Under the pieces are notes generated by a model that was given only the letters and a program-made list of their open reading frames with translations, had not been told where the DNA came from and made no database searches. The position numbers were made by a program, and so were the translations under genes. Positions 1-6,435 of a stretch of 7,042 nt of DNA are shown one piece after another. The DNA comes from Flavisolibacter sp. (GTDB lineage: Bacteria > Bacteroidota > Bacteroidia > Chitinophagales > Chitinophagaceae): contig JAICTW010000129.1 of NCBI GenBank assembly GCA_025936195.1, positions 1 through 7,042 of the forward strand, read 5' to 3'. The first letter of the stretch is position 1; every line of letters begins with the position of its first letter.

Positions 1-3000
1 AACGCTACAACGTATCCTATCAAGTCGTTGAGCGGGAAAACTCTTTTTTATATAAAAGGAGTTTCTCACGCCAATGTAGCTACCACCGACATCGTAACGA
101 TTGTGTTAAGAATAACAGGTGTTATTTTTTTATTGATCTATCTAAGCCTTTTGGCTGAAACCGTGGTGGCACGAAGCCGGGCTTTATACGGGATGATCTT
201 TCTGGCTTTGACATTTGCTATCATTAGATTTCTGATGTATTACCTGGAAGGCTTTTTTTCTTTCCGCCAGTTCGGAATATTTGATCCTTCCATTTATGCA
301 GCTAATTCAATCAATGCTTCGCTGGGCGATCTTTTGATCAATTTCATTTTGCTGTGCTGGATCGTTTTGTTTGCCTGGTACAATGTTTCGCCGGAACAAA
401 AGATCCCTTCTTTTTTAAAAGGGAAAAAATTGTATGCTGCCGGTTTCCTTGTTGTTTTCATTTTGATCTTTTCTACATTTCAATTTGCCGATATTGTCCG
501 CAGTTTAGTAGCTGATTCAAAAGTTTCGTTTAATGTAACTGATTTTTTTAGTCTTGATTTTTATACCATCATCGGCTTTATCGTTCTGGCACTGCTTTCT
601 GTAATCTACTATTATTTCACCAGGCTTCTGTTCCGGTTCATTTTTTCTGCGTTCAGGGATAATTATATCTACATCTATTTTTGTCTGGCTATTATAGGAT
701 TATTATTCCTTACATTCCGCAGTGGTAATTCCATTGTCCTTTTTCATTTGCCGGTTCTTTTATGGCTGGTACTATATACATTGCTGGTAAGCCAGGAAAA
801 ATTTATCATCAACCGTTTCAGGATAACCGTTGCCGGCGCTTTGTTCTGGATCTTCATCTTCTCTGTTTCATTAGCGGCCATCATCTTACAAGGTAACCGT
901 GAAAATGAGTTAAGGATCAGAAAGGCCATTACAGAAAAATACGATCGCATAACCGATCCTGCCACCAGCAGCATGTTGAGCATTGCCATCACGTATCTTG
1001 ACAACCGCTTTCTTTTAAATAATTTTCGCCGCTTTCAGGACCCTCAGCAAAATCGCTTTTTAAGAGACAGTATTTTAAAAGAAAATTTTGCTGATTATAA
1101 TATCAGGTACGATACAAAAATTTATGTCTTTGATTCCTTGAACAGGAGTGTGAATAATGATGATCGAAAAACCTATCCGGAACTCAATACCATCTTTACT
1201 GTTCAAAGCAAGCCTACGGGCATCCCTGATCTCAATTATTTAGAAACTTCGTACGACAGGCTTACCTACATTACACGAAGAGTGATCAGGGACAGCACGA
1301 ATATTATTGGCAGTTTTTTTATTATCTCTACGCCAAGACAGTATGGCAATTCAGATGCCTTGTATCCCGAATTGTTCCGGCAGGTGAGCAAGCGGGATGA
1401 AGAAAATTCGCCGATTTATTCCTATGCAATTTATAAGGACCGCTTATTGGTTTCGTCTTCCACAAAATATCCCTTTCAGATCAGCCTTTCAAAAGACCAG
1501 ATACCCGACAAGGAATTTGATGAACGAACCAATGGAGATTATGATGAATTATGGTATCGTGCAGGCAATAATAAAACCGTAATCGTTGCAAGAAAAAAGG
1601 ATTCTCTGCTGGAAAGCATCACGCTGTTCTCTTATTTGTTTTGTGCTTTTCTTTTCATGGTGGTCTTGTTGCAAATCATCTCTGTTATTCTTCGATTGTT
1701 CAAAGACCGGACATCCTTTAATTTGTTCGGACATTTCAGTATTCGCTCACAAATACAGGGCACTGTAATCTTTATAAGCATTTTGTCCTTTCTTATTATA
1801 GGTGTGGCCACCATTTCTTTTTTTATTTCAAGGTACAACCGCAATAACGTTGATAAATTAAGCAGAACAGCGGGCATTATGGTGCGGGAGCTCGAAAAAA
1901 GGCTGACCGATTCCACTGCTTTCAATTCCGATCTTTCTGATTCAGCATCGTTCTTCAATCTGCAAAAATTGGTCAATGAAGTATCCGATATCCATAATGT
2001 TGATGTGAACGTGTATGATCTTGAAGGCAATCTTCAGGTTTCCTCTGAAATGGAAGTGTATGAAAAGGGAATACTGAGCATGCAAATGCATCCGCTGGCT
2101 TATTATCATTTGAGCCGCATGAGGGAAGTGCAGTATGTACAGCAGGAAACATTGAGCTCACTGGATTACTGGAGTATTTATGCTGCTGTACGAAATGATA
2201 AAAGAGAAGTGGTTCAATACCTGAACATTCCTTACTTCTCTTCTCAAATTGATTTAAAGCAGGAGATCTCCAATTTTTTGGTAACGATCATTAATCTGAA
2301 TGCATTTATTTTTTTGATTGCAGGTGTGATCGCCTTATTTATTACCAATAAGATCACGCAATCCTTTTCGGTTATTGGCGATAAGATGCGGGAGATCACT
2401 TTAGGTAAAGCCAATGAAGAAATTGTCTGGAACAGGAAGGATGAAATTGGTGAGCTGGTAAAGCAATACAATAAAATGGTGCATCAACTGGAGGCCAGTG
2501 CGGAAGCATTGGCAAGAAGCGAAAGAGAAGGTGCGTGGAGAGAAATGGCAAGACAGGTAGCACATGAGATCAAGAATCCGTTAACACCCATGAAGCTAAG
2601 CATTCAGTATTTGCAAAGGGCCATTGATTCCAACCATCCGAATGTAAAAGATTTGGCAGCCAGCGTTGCCAATACGTTGATTGAACAGATTGATCACTTG
2701 TCAAAGATTGCTGCTGATTTCTCGCAGTTCGCCAATATCGGCAACAAAAAAATTGAGCTGGTGGACCTTCATCAGGTGATTGGAATTTTAGTTGACTTGT
2801 ATAGCTCTAATCCAAAAGTAAATATTGAATGGAATAAGGTTTTTGGAAGCGTGGTAATGAAAGCAGATAAAACACACATGAATCGTGTGTTTACCAATTT
2901 ACTGGCCAATGCTGTTGATGCCTGCCAGGATAAACCTGAATGTAATATTAGAATTAATGAAGTGCAGAAGGATGGCATTATTACAATTAGCATAAAGGAT

Positions 3001-3192
3001 AACGGCGAAGGCATACCCGAAGAAATGCATTCAAAAATCTTTACACCCAACTTTACTACAAAAACTTCAGGCACTGGTTTGGGTTTGGCAATGACGAAAA
3101 GTATTGTTGAACAAGCCAAGGGAAACATTTGGTTTGAAACAGAAGAAGGAAAGGGGACAACCTTTTATGTTCAATTGCCCGTTGTCAGTTGA
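1..3192 (+). CDS. NtrY-like membrane sensor histidine kinase, 5'-truncated by the window edge
   Basis: Membrane sensor kinase that should autophosphorylate on a His and pass the phosphate to a response regulator not seen here. The frame is open from base 1 (1063 residues visible). A TTG at 28 could be called as a start but is unlikely, because the frame upstream reads like ordinary protein (NATTYPIKS). Numbering residues from that TTG, about eight hydrophobic spans lie at 22-287, followed by an extracytoplasmic region (288-530), spans near 531-557 and 577-600, a second extracytoplasmic region (601-748), a span at 749-772 and a HAMP linker to about 825. The H-box HEIKNPLTPMKLS has its His at 846 (bases 2563-2565). 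The ATP-binding domain has N-box Asn961, G1 DNGEG (991-995) and G2 GTGLGL (1015-1020). All catalytic boxes look intact. The H-box wording is typical of NtrY-type kinases. Span count places the visible N-terminus outside the cell, so a further N-terminal anchor and domain are probably missing. The ligand is unknown. Confidence 0.93.
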   Translation, partial: NATTYPIKSLSGKTLFYIKGVSHANVATTDIVTIVLRITGVIFLLIYLSLLAETVVARSRALYGMIFLALTFAIIRFLMYYLEGFFSFRQFGIFDPSIYAANSINASLGDLLINFILLCWIVLFAWYNVSPEQKIPSFLKGKKLYAAGFLVVFILIFSTFQFADIVRSLVADSKVSFNVTDFFSLDFYTIIGFIVLALLSVIYYYFTRLLFRFIFSAFRDNYIYIYFCLAIIGLLFLTFRSGNSIVLFHLPVLLWLVLYTLLVSQEKFIINRFRITVAGALFWIFIFSVSLAAIILQGNRENELRIRKAITEKYDRITDPATSSMLSIAITYLDNRFLLNNFRRFQDPQQNRFLRDSILKENFADYNIRYDTKIYVFDSLNRSVNNDDRKTYPELNTIFTVQSKPTGIPDLNYLETSYDRLTYITRRVIRDSTNIIGSFFIISTPRQYGNSDALYPELFRQVSKRDEENSPIYSYAIYKDRLLVSSSTKYPFQISLSKDQIPDKEFDERTNGDYDELWYRAGNNKTVIVARKKDSLLESITLFSYLFCAFLFMVVLLQIISVILRLFKDRTSFNLFGHFSIRSQIQGTVIFISILSFLIIGVATISFFISRYNRNNVDKLSRTAGIMVRELEKRLTDSTAFNSDLSDSASFFNLQKLVNEVSDIHNVDVNVYDLEGNLQVSSEMEVYEKGILSMQMHPLAYYHLSRMREVQYVQQETLSSLDYWSIYAAVRNDKREVVQYLNIPYFSSQIDLKQEISNFLVTIINLNAFIFLIAGVIALFITNKITQSFSVIGDKMREITLGKANEEIVWNRKDEIGELVKQYNKMVHQLEASAEALARSEREGAWREMARQVAHEIKNPLTPMKLSIQYLQRAIDSNHPNVKDLAASVANTLIEQIDHLSKIAADFSQFANIGNKKIELVDLHQVIGILVDLYSSNPKVNIEWNKVFGSVVMKADKTHMNRVFTNLLANAVDACQDKPECNIRINEVQKDGIITISIKDNGEGIPEEMHSKIFTPNFTTKTSGTGLGLAMTKSIVEQAKGNIWFETEEGKGTTFYVQLPVVS

Positions 3193-4858
3193 TGCGTTTT
3201 ATTTTTTTTGTTCGCTGTAAAAACTCTTCAAACTCTTTTAAAGAATAGCTGCTTAAATTTTTTTGTGTGGGCAATGCGCCTTTTTGCGCTACGAGCACTC
3301 CATATTTTATGTTGCGAAATTCTTCTGTAGTATGTGCATCGGGATTGATGGAAAGCGTTAATCCTTTTTCCATTGCATAATCAATCCATCGCCAATCCAT
3401 ATCCAGTCTGCTTGGACTGGCATTGATCTCAATAACCACGTGATGATCGGCACAGGCATCAATGATGGTTTTATGATCAACAGGGTAACCTCTTCTCTTC
3501 AGCAATAATCTGCCTGTCATGTGACCAAGAATGGTTGTGTATGGATTGGTGATGGCTCCGATCAAACGCTTCATGGCTTTTTCTTCATCCATGTCTAAGT
3601 TGCTGTGAACGGAGGTAATGACAAGATCGAAGGTGGAAAGAATTTTATTTTCATAATCCAGAGCGCCATCGCCTAAAATATCGCACTCAATGCTTTTGAA
3701 AATTTTGAAGGGAGCTAACTTTTTATTGAGATCATCAATGTAGCGATGTTGCTCACGAATGCGTTGCTCGGTTAATCCGTTAGCGTAACCTGCCGATTTA
3801 GAATGATCGGAAATAACCAGATATTCAAAACCAAGCTTGATCAGTTCATTGGCCATTTCTTCAATAGTATAGCTGCCATCGCTCCAGTTGCTGTGCGAAT
3901 GGATCAATCCTTTGATGTCACTCGTTTGAACGATGTTGTCAAATCCTTCTTTTTTTGCTTTGGAAAGAATGGTTACGGATTCGCGCAAATAAGGAGGGAT
4001 GTAGTGAAACTGTGAGGAGGAAAATATTTTTTGTTCAGAAGAGATATCGGTTGGCTTTGCTATGGTTTCCCATTCATTTAAAAACGCTTCGCTGCAACCG
4101 GTTTCAAAAAGCTTTTTGTAAAATTCTTTCTCCGGAGCAATATAAAATCGCAAGAACAGAGTGTCTTCTGCAGACAGCACCAGCATTCCATCCCTATCTG
4201 CCACCAATTGAACCTGATCGTTCAGTAAACAATTCTTCAGATCATCACTTGAAACAGTAACCACCCACTCTAACGACTCAATAATTTCTAACTGCCTTCT
4301 GAACTCTCCGGTGATTTCAATTTTATCATTAGGAAATTTCTCTTTCAGCTTTACTGTAAATGCTTCAGCAAAAGCTTCCACACGTTTGTATAAATATTTG
4401 CCCGCACTTTGCTGTTGAAATTGGATGGAGTTTAAAATATTCTGCTGTGTTTTTTCACCAAAGCCTTTTTTGCCGGCAATCCTGTTTTCTTCACAGGCTT
4501 TTTGCAGTTCTTCAATGCTGTCAATTTTCATTTCTTTCCAAAGCACATTGATCTTCTTGGGACCAAGTCCTTTGATGTTCATCATTTCCAAAACACCGGA
4601 AGGCGTATTGGAAAGGCATTCCTTCAATAAACTCATTTCGCCGCTTTCTAAAATCTCTACCACTTTTCTGCCCACACTTTCACCAATGCCTTTTATCTGG
4701 AAAATTTTTTCGTGCGGTAAAGAAGCAATTTGCTGCGGTAGTTTTTCAATAGCAAATGCAGCGGAGGAATAAGTTTTTGATTTAAAGGAATTATCTCCAT
4801 GAATATCCATCAGTTTGGCAAGCAATGAAAGTTGGTCCGCTATATCATAATTGTCCAT
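3185..4858 (-). CDS. polX: PolX-family protein: HhH, degenerate polymerase and intact PHP phosphoesterase domains
   Basis: 557 residues, close to the usual length of bacterial PolX (about 570). Bacterial PolX enzymes fill short gaps in DNA repair and carry a C-terminal PHP domain with 3'-5' exonuclease or AP-endonuclease activity. Residues 1-45 match the N-terminal 8-kDa-like helical domain. Helix-hairpin-helix segments lie near 52-70, 89-110 and 129-145. The palm keeps GEFRR (184-188), like the GSLRR motif, but the metal-binding D-x-D is ESLE (194-197), and the third Asp position appears to be Phe235. The PHP domain (about 317-535) keeps its ligands: His320, His322, Asp327, Asp351-His352, Glu391, His418, His446, Asp507 and His509. 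This suggests a nuclease or phosphoesterase with DNA-binding HhH motifs but little or no polymerase activity. The ATG is supported by an AGGAGG six bases upstream. The gene end overlaps the convergent kinase gene by 8 bp. Confidence 0.93.
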   Translation of the reverse strand: MDNYDIADQLSLLAKLMDIHGDNSFKSKTYSSAAFAIEKLPQQIASLPHEKIFQIKGIGESVGRKVVEILESGEMSLLKECLSNTPSGVLEMMNIKGLGPKKINVLWKEMKIDSIEELQKACEENRIAGKKGFGEKTQQNILNSIQFQQQSAGKYLYKRVEAFAEAFTVKLKEKFPNDKIEITGEFRRQLEIIESLEWVVTVSSDDLKNCLLNDQVQLVADRDGMLVLSAEDTLFLRFYIAPEKEFYKKLFETGCSEAFLNEWETIAKPTDISSEQKIFSSSQFHYIPPYLRESVTILSKAKKEGFDNIVQTSDIKGLIHSHSNWSDGSYTIEEMANELIKLGFEYLVISDHSKSAGYANGLTEQRIREQHRYIDDLNKKLAPFKIFKSIECDILGDGALDYENKILSTFDLVITSVHSNLDMDEEKAMKRLIGAITNPYTTILGHMTGRLLLKRRGYPVDHKTIIDACADHHVVIEINASPSRLDMDWRWIDYAMEKGLTLSINPDAHTTEEFRNIKYGVLVAQKGALPTQKNLSSYSLKEFEEFLQRTKKIKRIN

Positions 4859-4864
4859 GATGTT

Positions 4865-4870
4865 CCTCCT
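4865..4870 (-). promoter_or_regulatory. Shine-Dalgarno site of polX
   Basis: On the minus strand AGGAGG sits with six bases between it and the ATG at 4858, which fixes the polX start. It is notable because the other starts visible here (rplU, rpmA, the 45-residue protein and the GH3 gene) have no such site, as is usual in Bacteroidota. Confidence 0.7.
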
Positions 4871-4874
4871 GTTG

Positions 4875-4889
4875 TCCGCGCCTGGCGGA
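4875..4889 (-). repeat. GC-rich inverted repeat in the polX leader
   Basis: TCCGC and GCGGA arms (5 bp) flank a 5-base loop. The hairpin lies 4 bases upstream of the AGGAGG site, in an otherwise AT-rich spacer. In the mRNA it would fold next to the ribosome-binding site and could modulate access to it, or it may be a remnant of a dispersed palindrome. The structure is seen in the sequence; the role is inference. Confidence 0.4.
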
Positions 4890-5070
4890 AAGACGATTCT
4901 ATATTCTTTTATGCTTTTTAAATTTTCAATTTAGATTTCGATTTTTTTAGCCATCTGTATTGCTACTATTTTGCTGAAGTTGCGACGCTCCGTTCGAGGT
5001 TCAGTAATTCTTATCATCACTAGCGAAGCTTACTGCTGTTTTCATCAATCTTTAATTGTCTGTTTCAAAA

Positions 5071-5088
5071 TGTCGCCCCTATAGGGCT
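5071..5088. repeat. 18-bp palindromic repeat, copy 1
   Basis: Reads TGTCGCCCCTATAGGGCT. It matches copy 2 at 15 of 18 positions in the same orientation, 48 bp apart start to start. GCCC and GGGC form a 4-bp stem. I recall very similar TGTCGCTCC-type palindromes scattered between genes in other Bacteroidota genomes, but this is from memory and not a search. Confidence 0.6.
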
Positions 5089-5118
5089 TAACAATCATAA
5101 TCTGTTCTTCTACCAACA

Positions 5119-5136
5119 TGTCGCTCCTACGGAGCT
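5119..5136. repeat. 18-bp palindromic repeat, copy 2
   Basis: Reads TGTCGCTCCTACGGAGCT, with a perfect 5-bp stem (GCTCC and GGAGC) around a 3-base TAC loop. It shares the TGTCGC head and GCT tail with copy 1, while the stem interior differs. One of the three differences (T to C on the left arm, A to G on the right) forms a compensating pair that keeps the stem paired. Confidence 0.6.
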
Positions 5137-5338
5137 TTACGCCTTCACTGTTTGAACGTTTTCAATCTTATTATGACACTTGCACAATGCACAATAGAAT
5201 TGTTGTAGTACAAGTGAGTGACACAACGAAAGCTTATAATAGCAATGTAGCTAAGTACATAATCATTCAACTAACTTTAAAGAACTTTTTAAAACAAAAA
5301 TAAAAGCAACTATTAAGAGCGAAACTACCTTCTTTAGG

Positions 5339-5377
5339 AGAGACTGAAGAAAGAAAAGATCTTACGCCTAAGTCTCT
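5339..5377. repeat. Inverted repeat with 7-bp arms
   Basis: AGAGACT (5339-5345) and AGTCTCT (5371-5377) are exact reverse complements 25 bases apart, just before a GC-rich patch (GCCAGCGGCGGAGG). This is probably a dispersed-repeat remnant; there is no U-tract to suggest a terminator. The arms are short enough that chance cannot be excluded. Confidence 0.35.
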
Positions 5378-5402
5378 TTGCCAGCGGCGGAGGACAGGGA
5401 AT

Positions 5403-5429
5403 AAAAAAAGTCCCGATGAATCGGGACTT
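5403..5429 (-). terminator. Rho-independent terminator of the 45-residue gene
   Basis: On the minus strand AAGTCCCGA and TCGGGACTT form a perfect 9-bp stem (5408-5429) around a 4-base TTCA loop. A run of seven T overlaps the stem's last two bases (5409-5403). It begins 24 bases after the stop codon of the gene at 5454-5591, the right place to end that transcript and shield polX from read-through. Confidence 0.88.
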
Positions 5430-5453
5430 CTATAACCTTTTAAGATTGGTATC

Positions 5454-5591
5454 TTATTTTTTCTTAGCGGCTTTCTTAGCTCCGCCTTTTTTTGCTGCAC
5501 TCTTTTTAGTTGCAGTTTTCTTAGTTGCAGTTTTCTTCGCTGCACTTTTTTTAGCTCCGCCTTTTTTAGCGGCTTTTTTTGCTGTTGCCAT
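5454..5591 (-). CDS. 45-residue Lys/Ala-rich histone H1-like protein
   Basis: A very small, highly basic protein made almost only of Lys, Ala, Thr, Gly and Ser, starting MATAKKAAKK and ending in a Lys triplet. Such tails resemble bacterial histone-H1-like proteins and the C-termini of HU-like proteins, which bind DNA or RNA through charge; here there is no folded domain beside the tail. From residue 7 on it is built of modules ending in KK, in the order A (AAKK), B (GGAKK), C (SAAKK), D (TATKK), D, C, B, A, mirrored around residues 25/26. Evidence that it is a gene: a clean ATG-to-TAA frame, a biased but coherent composition, a good terminator 24 bases downstream, and placement after rpmA on the same strand. 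There is no Shine-Dalgarno site. The function is inferred (nucleoid or RNA binding). Longer frames across it on either strand are shadows. Confidence 0.8.
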   Translation of the reverse strand: MATAKKAAKKGGAKKSAAKKTATKKTATKKSAAKKGGAKKAAKKK

Positions 5592-5628
5592 TTTGTTTTG
5601 AATTTAATGGTTAGTAATAAAAATTAAC

Positions 5629-5661
5629 GATAGTAAAATTAAACACAAAATTTAAACTATC
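5629..5661 (-). repeat. AT-rich inverted repeat between rpmA and the small basic gene
   Basis: On the minus strand GATAGT and ACTATC pair (6 bp), with a further AAATT/AATTT pairing inside and a loop of about 8 bases. It overlaps the proposed promoter of the 45-residue gene and could be an operator, a 5'-leader hairpin or a weak rpmA transcript end. In AT-rich DNA, chance is a real alternative. Confidence 0.3.
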
Positions 5662-5675
5662 AAATTTTTTACCAA
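5646..5675 (-). promoter_or_regulatory. Possible promoter of the 45-residue gene
   Basis: On the minus strand TTGG (5672-5675) is followed after 17 bases by TAAATTTTG (5646-5654), an imperfect form of the Bacteroidota -33/-7 pattern (TTTG, then TAnnTTTG), with one extra base in the -7 box. It would give a leader of roughly 45-50 bases. The gene may instead be read from the rplU promoter. Confidence 0.3.
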
Positions 5676-5697
5676 CTTTCAAAACAATGTCTAGAAA

Positions 5698-5964
5698 TTA
5701 AGCAGAAGCTTCAACTGCGTTAATAGAAACAAATGTTCTGTTTTGTCTTCCTTTTCTGAATTCAACTACGCCATCAGAAAGAGCAAACAAGGTATAGTCT
5801 TTACCAACACCAACATTTTTTCCGGGATGATAAACTGTGCCACGCTGGCGAACGAGGATGTTGCCGGCAACTGCAGGTTGGCCACCAAATATTTTTACTC
5901 CCAAACGTTTGCTGTTGGAGTCGCGGCCGTTCTTTACGCTACCTTCACCTTTTTTATGTGCCAT
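5698..5964 (-). CDS. rpmA: 50S ribosomal protein L27
   Basis: 88 residues, the normal length. L27 is a large-subunit protein whose N-terminal tail reaches toward the peptidyl-transferase centre. The N-terminus [20 protein letters not shown] and the following GVKIFGGQ are near-invariant L27 signatures, followed by the conserved [10 protein letters not shown] and [11 protein letters not shown] segments. The protein starts directly at MAHKK, without the cleaved N-terminal extension known in Firmicutes. It lies 41 bases downstream of rplU on the same strand, the classic order. The start has no Shine-Dalgarno sequence. Nothing is unusual in the protein. Confidence 0.98.
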   Translation of the reverse strand: MAHKKGEGSVKNGRDSNSKRLGVKIFGGQPAVAGNILVRQRGTVYHPGKNVGVGKDYTLFALSDGVVEFRKGRQNRTFVSINAVEASA

Positions 5965-5981
5965 AAAAATTTATGATTTAC

Positions 5982-5999
5982 TCCCAATAACTATCGGGA
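5982..5999 (-). other. Stem-loop in the rplU-rpmA gap
   Basis: On the minus strand the RNA would pair UCCCGAUA with UAUUGGGA (8 positions, one G-U) around a GU turn. It occupies nearly half of the 41-base gap and ends 17 bases before the rpmA start. There is no U-tract, so it is not an intrinsic terminator. It shares TCCCGAT arms with the terminator at 5403-5429. It may be an mRNA processing or stability element, or a copy of a small dispersed palindrome. Confidence 0.5.
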
Positions 6000-6005
6000 T
6001 TTGGT

Positions 6006-6305
6006 TTATGCAATTTCAGTTACTTTAATTTTTGTGTACTGCGTACGGTGACCTTTCTTTTTACGGAAGCCTTTTCTGCGTTTTTGTTTATACGCAATTA
6101 CTTTTTCACCTTTCACCTGGTCTAAAATTTCAGCAGAAATTTTTACACCTGTATTGCTGAATTTTAAATTGCCATTGTTATCGGCAAGGATCACATCAGC
6201 AAATTCTACTTTATCGCCGGCATTGCCAGATACTTTAGGAACATACAAGGTCTGGTCTTTTTCCACTTTAAATTGCTTGCCGGCTATTTTTACTACTGCG
6301 AACAT
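6006..6305 (-). CDS. rplU: 50S ribosomal protein L21
   Basis: 99 residues, close to the usual length of about 103. L21 binds 23S rRNA in the large subunit. The N-terminus [18 protein letters not shown] is the L21 start pattern, and the C-terminal basic stretch [17 protein letters not shown] is the family signature that contacts rRNA. It is the first gene of the rplU-rpmA operon, with a good Bacteroidota-type promoter just upstream and a very short leader. There is no Shine-Dalgarno site before the ATG. The next gene upstream (GH3 family) is divergent, so the operon starts here. Confidence 0.98.
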   Translation of the reverse strand: MFAVVKIAGKQFKVEKDQTLYVPKVSGNAGDKVEFADVILADNNGNLKFSNTGVKISAEILDQVKGEKVIAYKQKRRKGFRKKKGHRTQYTKIKVTEIA

Positions 6306-6327
6306 AATGGTTCAAAAATTAGGTGGG

Positions 6328-6358
6328 CAAAGGTAAGGTTTAAATATATTGCTGCCAA
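6328..6358 (-). promoter_or_regulatory. Promoter of the rplU-rpmA operon
   Basis: On the minus strand TACCTTTG (6328-6335) matches the Bacteroidota -7 consensus TAnnTTTG exactly. TTGG (6355-6358), with a 19-base gap, fits the -33 element. Transcription would start near 6322, leaving a leader of about 15-20 bases before the rplU ATG, too short for a long regulatory leader. Confidence 0.65.
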
Positions 6359-6409
6359 CAAAAACTGCTTCTGATAAGCTAAATTAGGAAGCTCTTAACC
6401 TCTATTCTG

Positions 6410-6417
6410 TATATTCG
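6410..6417 (+). promoter_or_regulatory. Possible -7 element of the GH3-family gene
   Basis: TATATTCG differs by one base from TAnnTTTG and lies 18 bases before the ATG, a plausible distance for a short leader. No convincing -33 element was seen at the right spacing, so this is a weak candidate in the 130-bp divergent spacer. Confidence 0.25.
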
Positions 6418-6435
6418 TGCCCGTTTTAGCTTGCC

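Larger units (their letters stand above)
4859..5402. other. Non-coding, repeat-bearing spacer upstream of polX
   Basis: Together with the terminator that follows, this separates polX from the 45-residue gene. Open frames here (for example a 61-codon + frame from 5118) start inside a palindromic repeat, have no family resemblance and no plausible start signal. The DNA is AT-rich with short GC-rich islands: the hairpin at 4875-4889, a segment at 4979-4999 flanked by CTGAA and TTCAG, the two 18-bp palindromic repeats, and the inverted repeat at 5339-5377 followed by a GC-rich patch near 5380-5400. No convincing polX promoter of the TAnnTTTG type was found close to its start. Confidence 0.6.

Noticed and set aside
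28..30. TTG as the start of the kinase gene
   Set aside because: The frame is open to base 1, the residues upstream read naturally, and membrane topology calls for more N-terminal sequence.
5294..5301. Minus-strand TATTTTTG as a polX promoter
   Set aside because: It matches TAnnTTTG but lies more than 430 bases from the start in A-rich DNA, with no clear -33 partner.
5118..5303. 61-codon plus-strand open frame in the spacer
   Set aside because: The start lies in the palindromic repeat, there is no family resemblance and no promoter or ribosome signal was seen.
4859..5453. CRISPR array or small RNA gene in the spacer
   Set aside because: Only two short palindromic copies are present, with no regular spacing beyond one interval, no cas genes, and no recognisable RNA family fold.
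5267..5545. 92-codon minus-strand open frame overlapping the small basic gene
   Set aside because: It is the shifted reading of the Lys/Ala repeats, runs through the strong terminator and into the palindrome-rich spacer, and has no family resemblance. A slip in one of the A7 runs of the basic gene could in principle enter another frame, but nothing supports that.
5416..5601. 61-codon plus-strand open frame encoding a hydrophobic Phe/Ala/Leu peptide
   Set aside because: It is the reverse complement of the Lys/Ala-rich gene, where Lys codons become Phe and Leu. It looks like a membrane peptide or toxin only for that reason.
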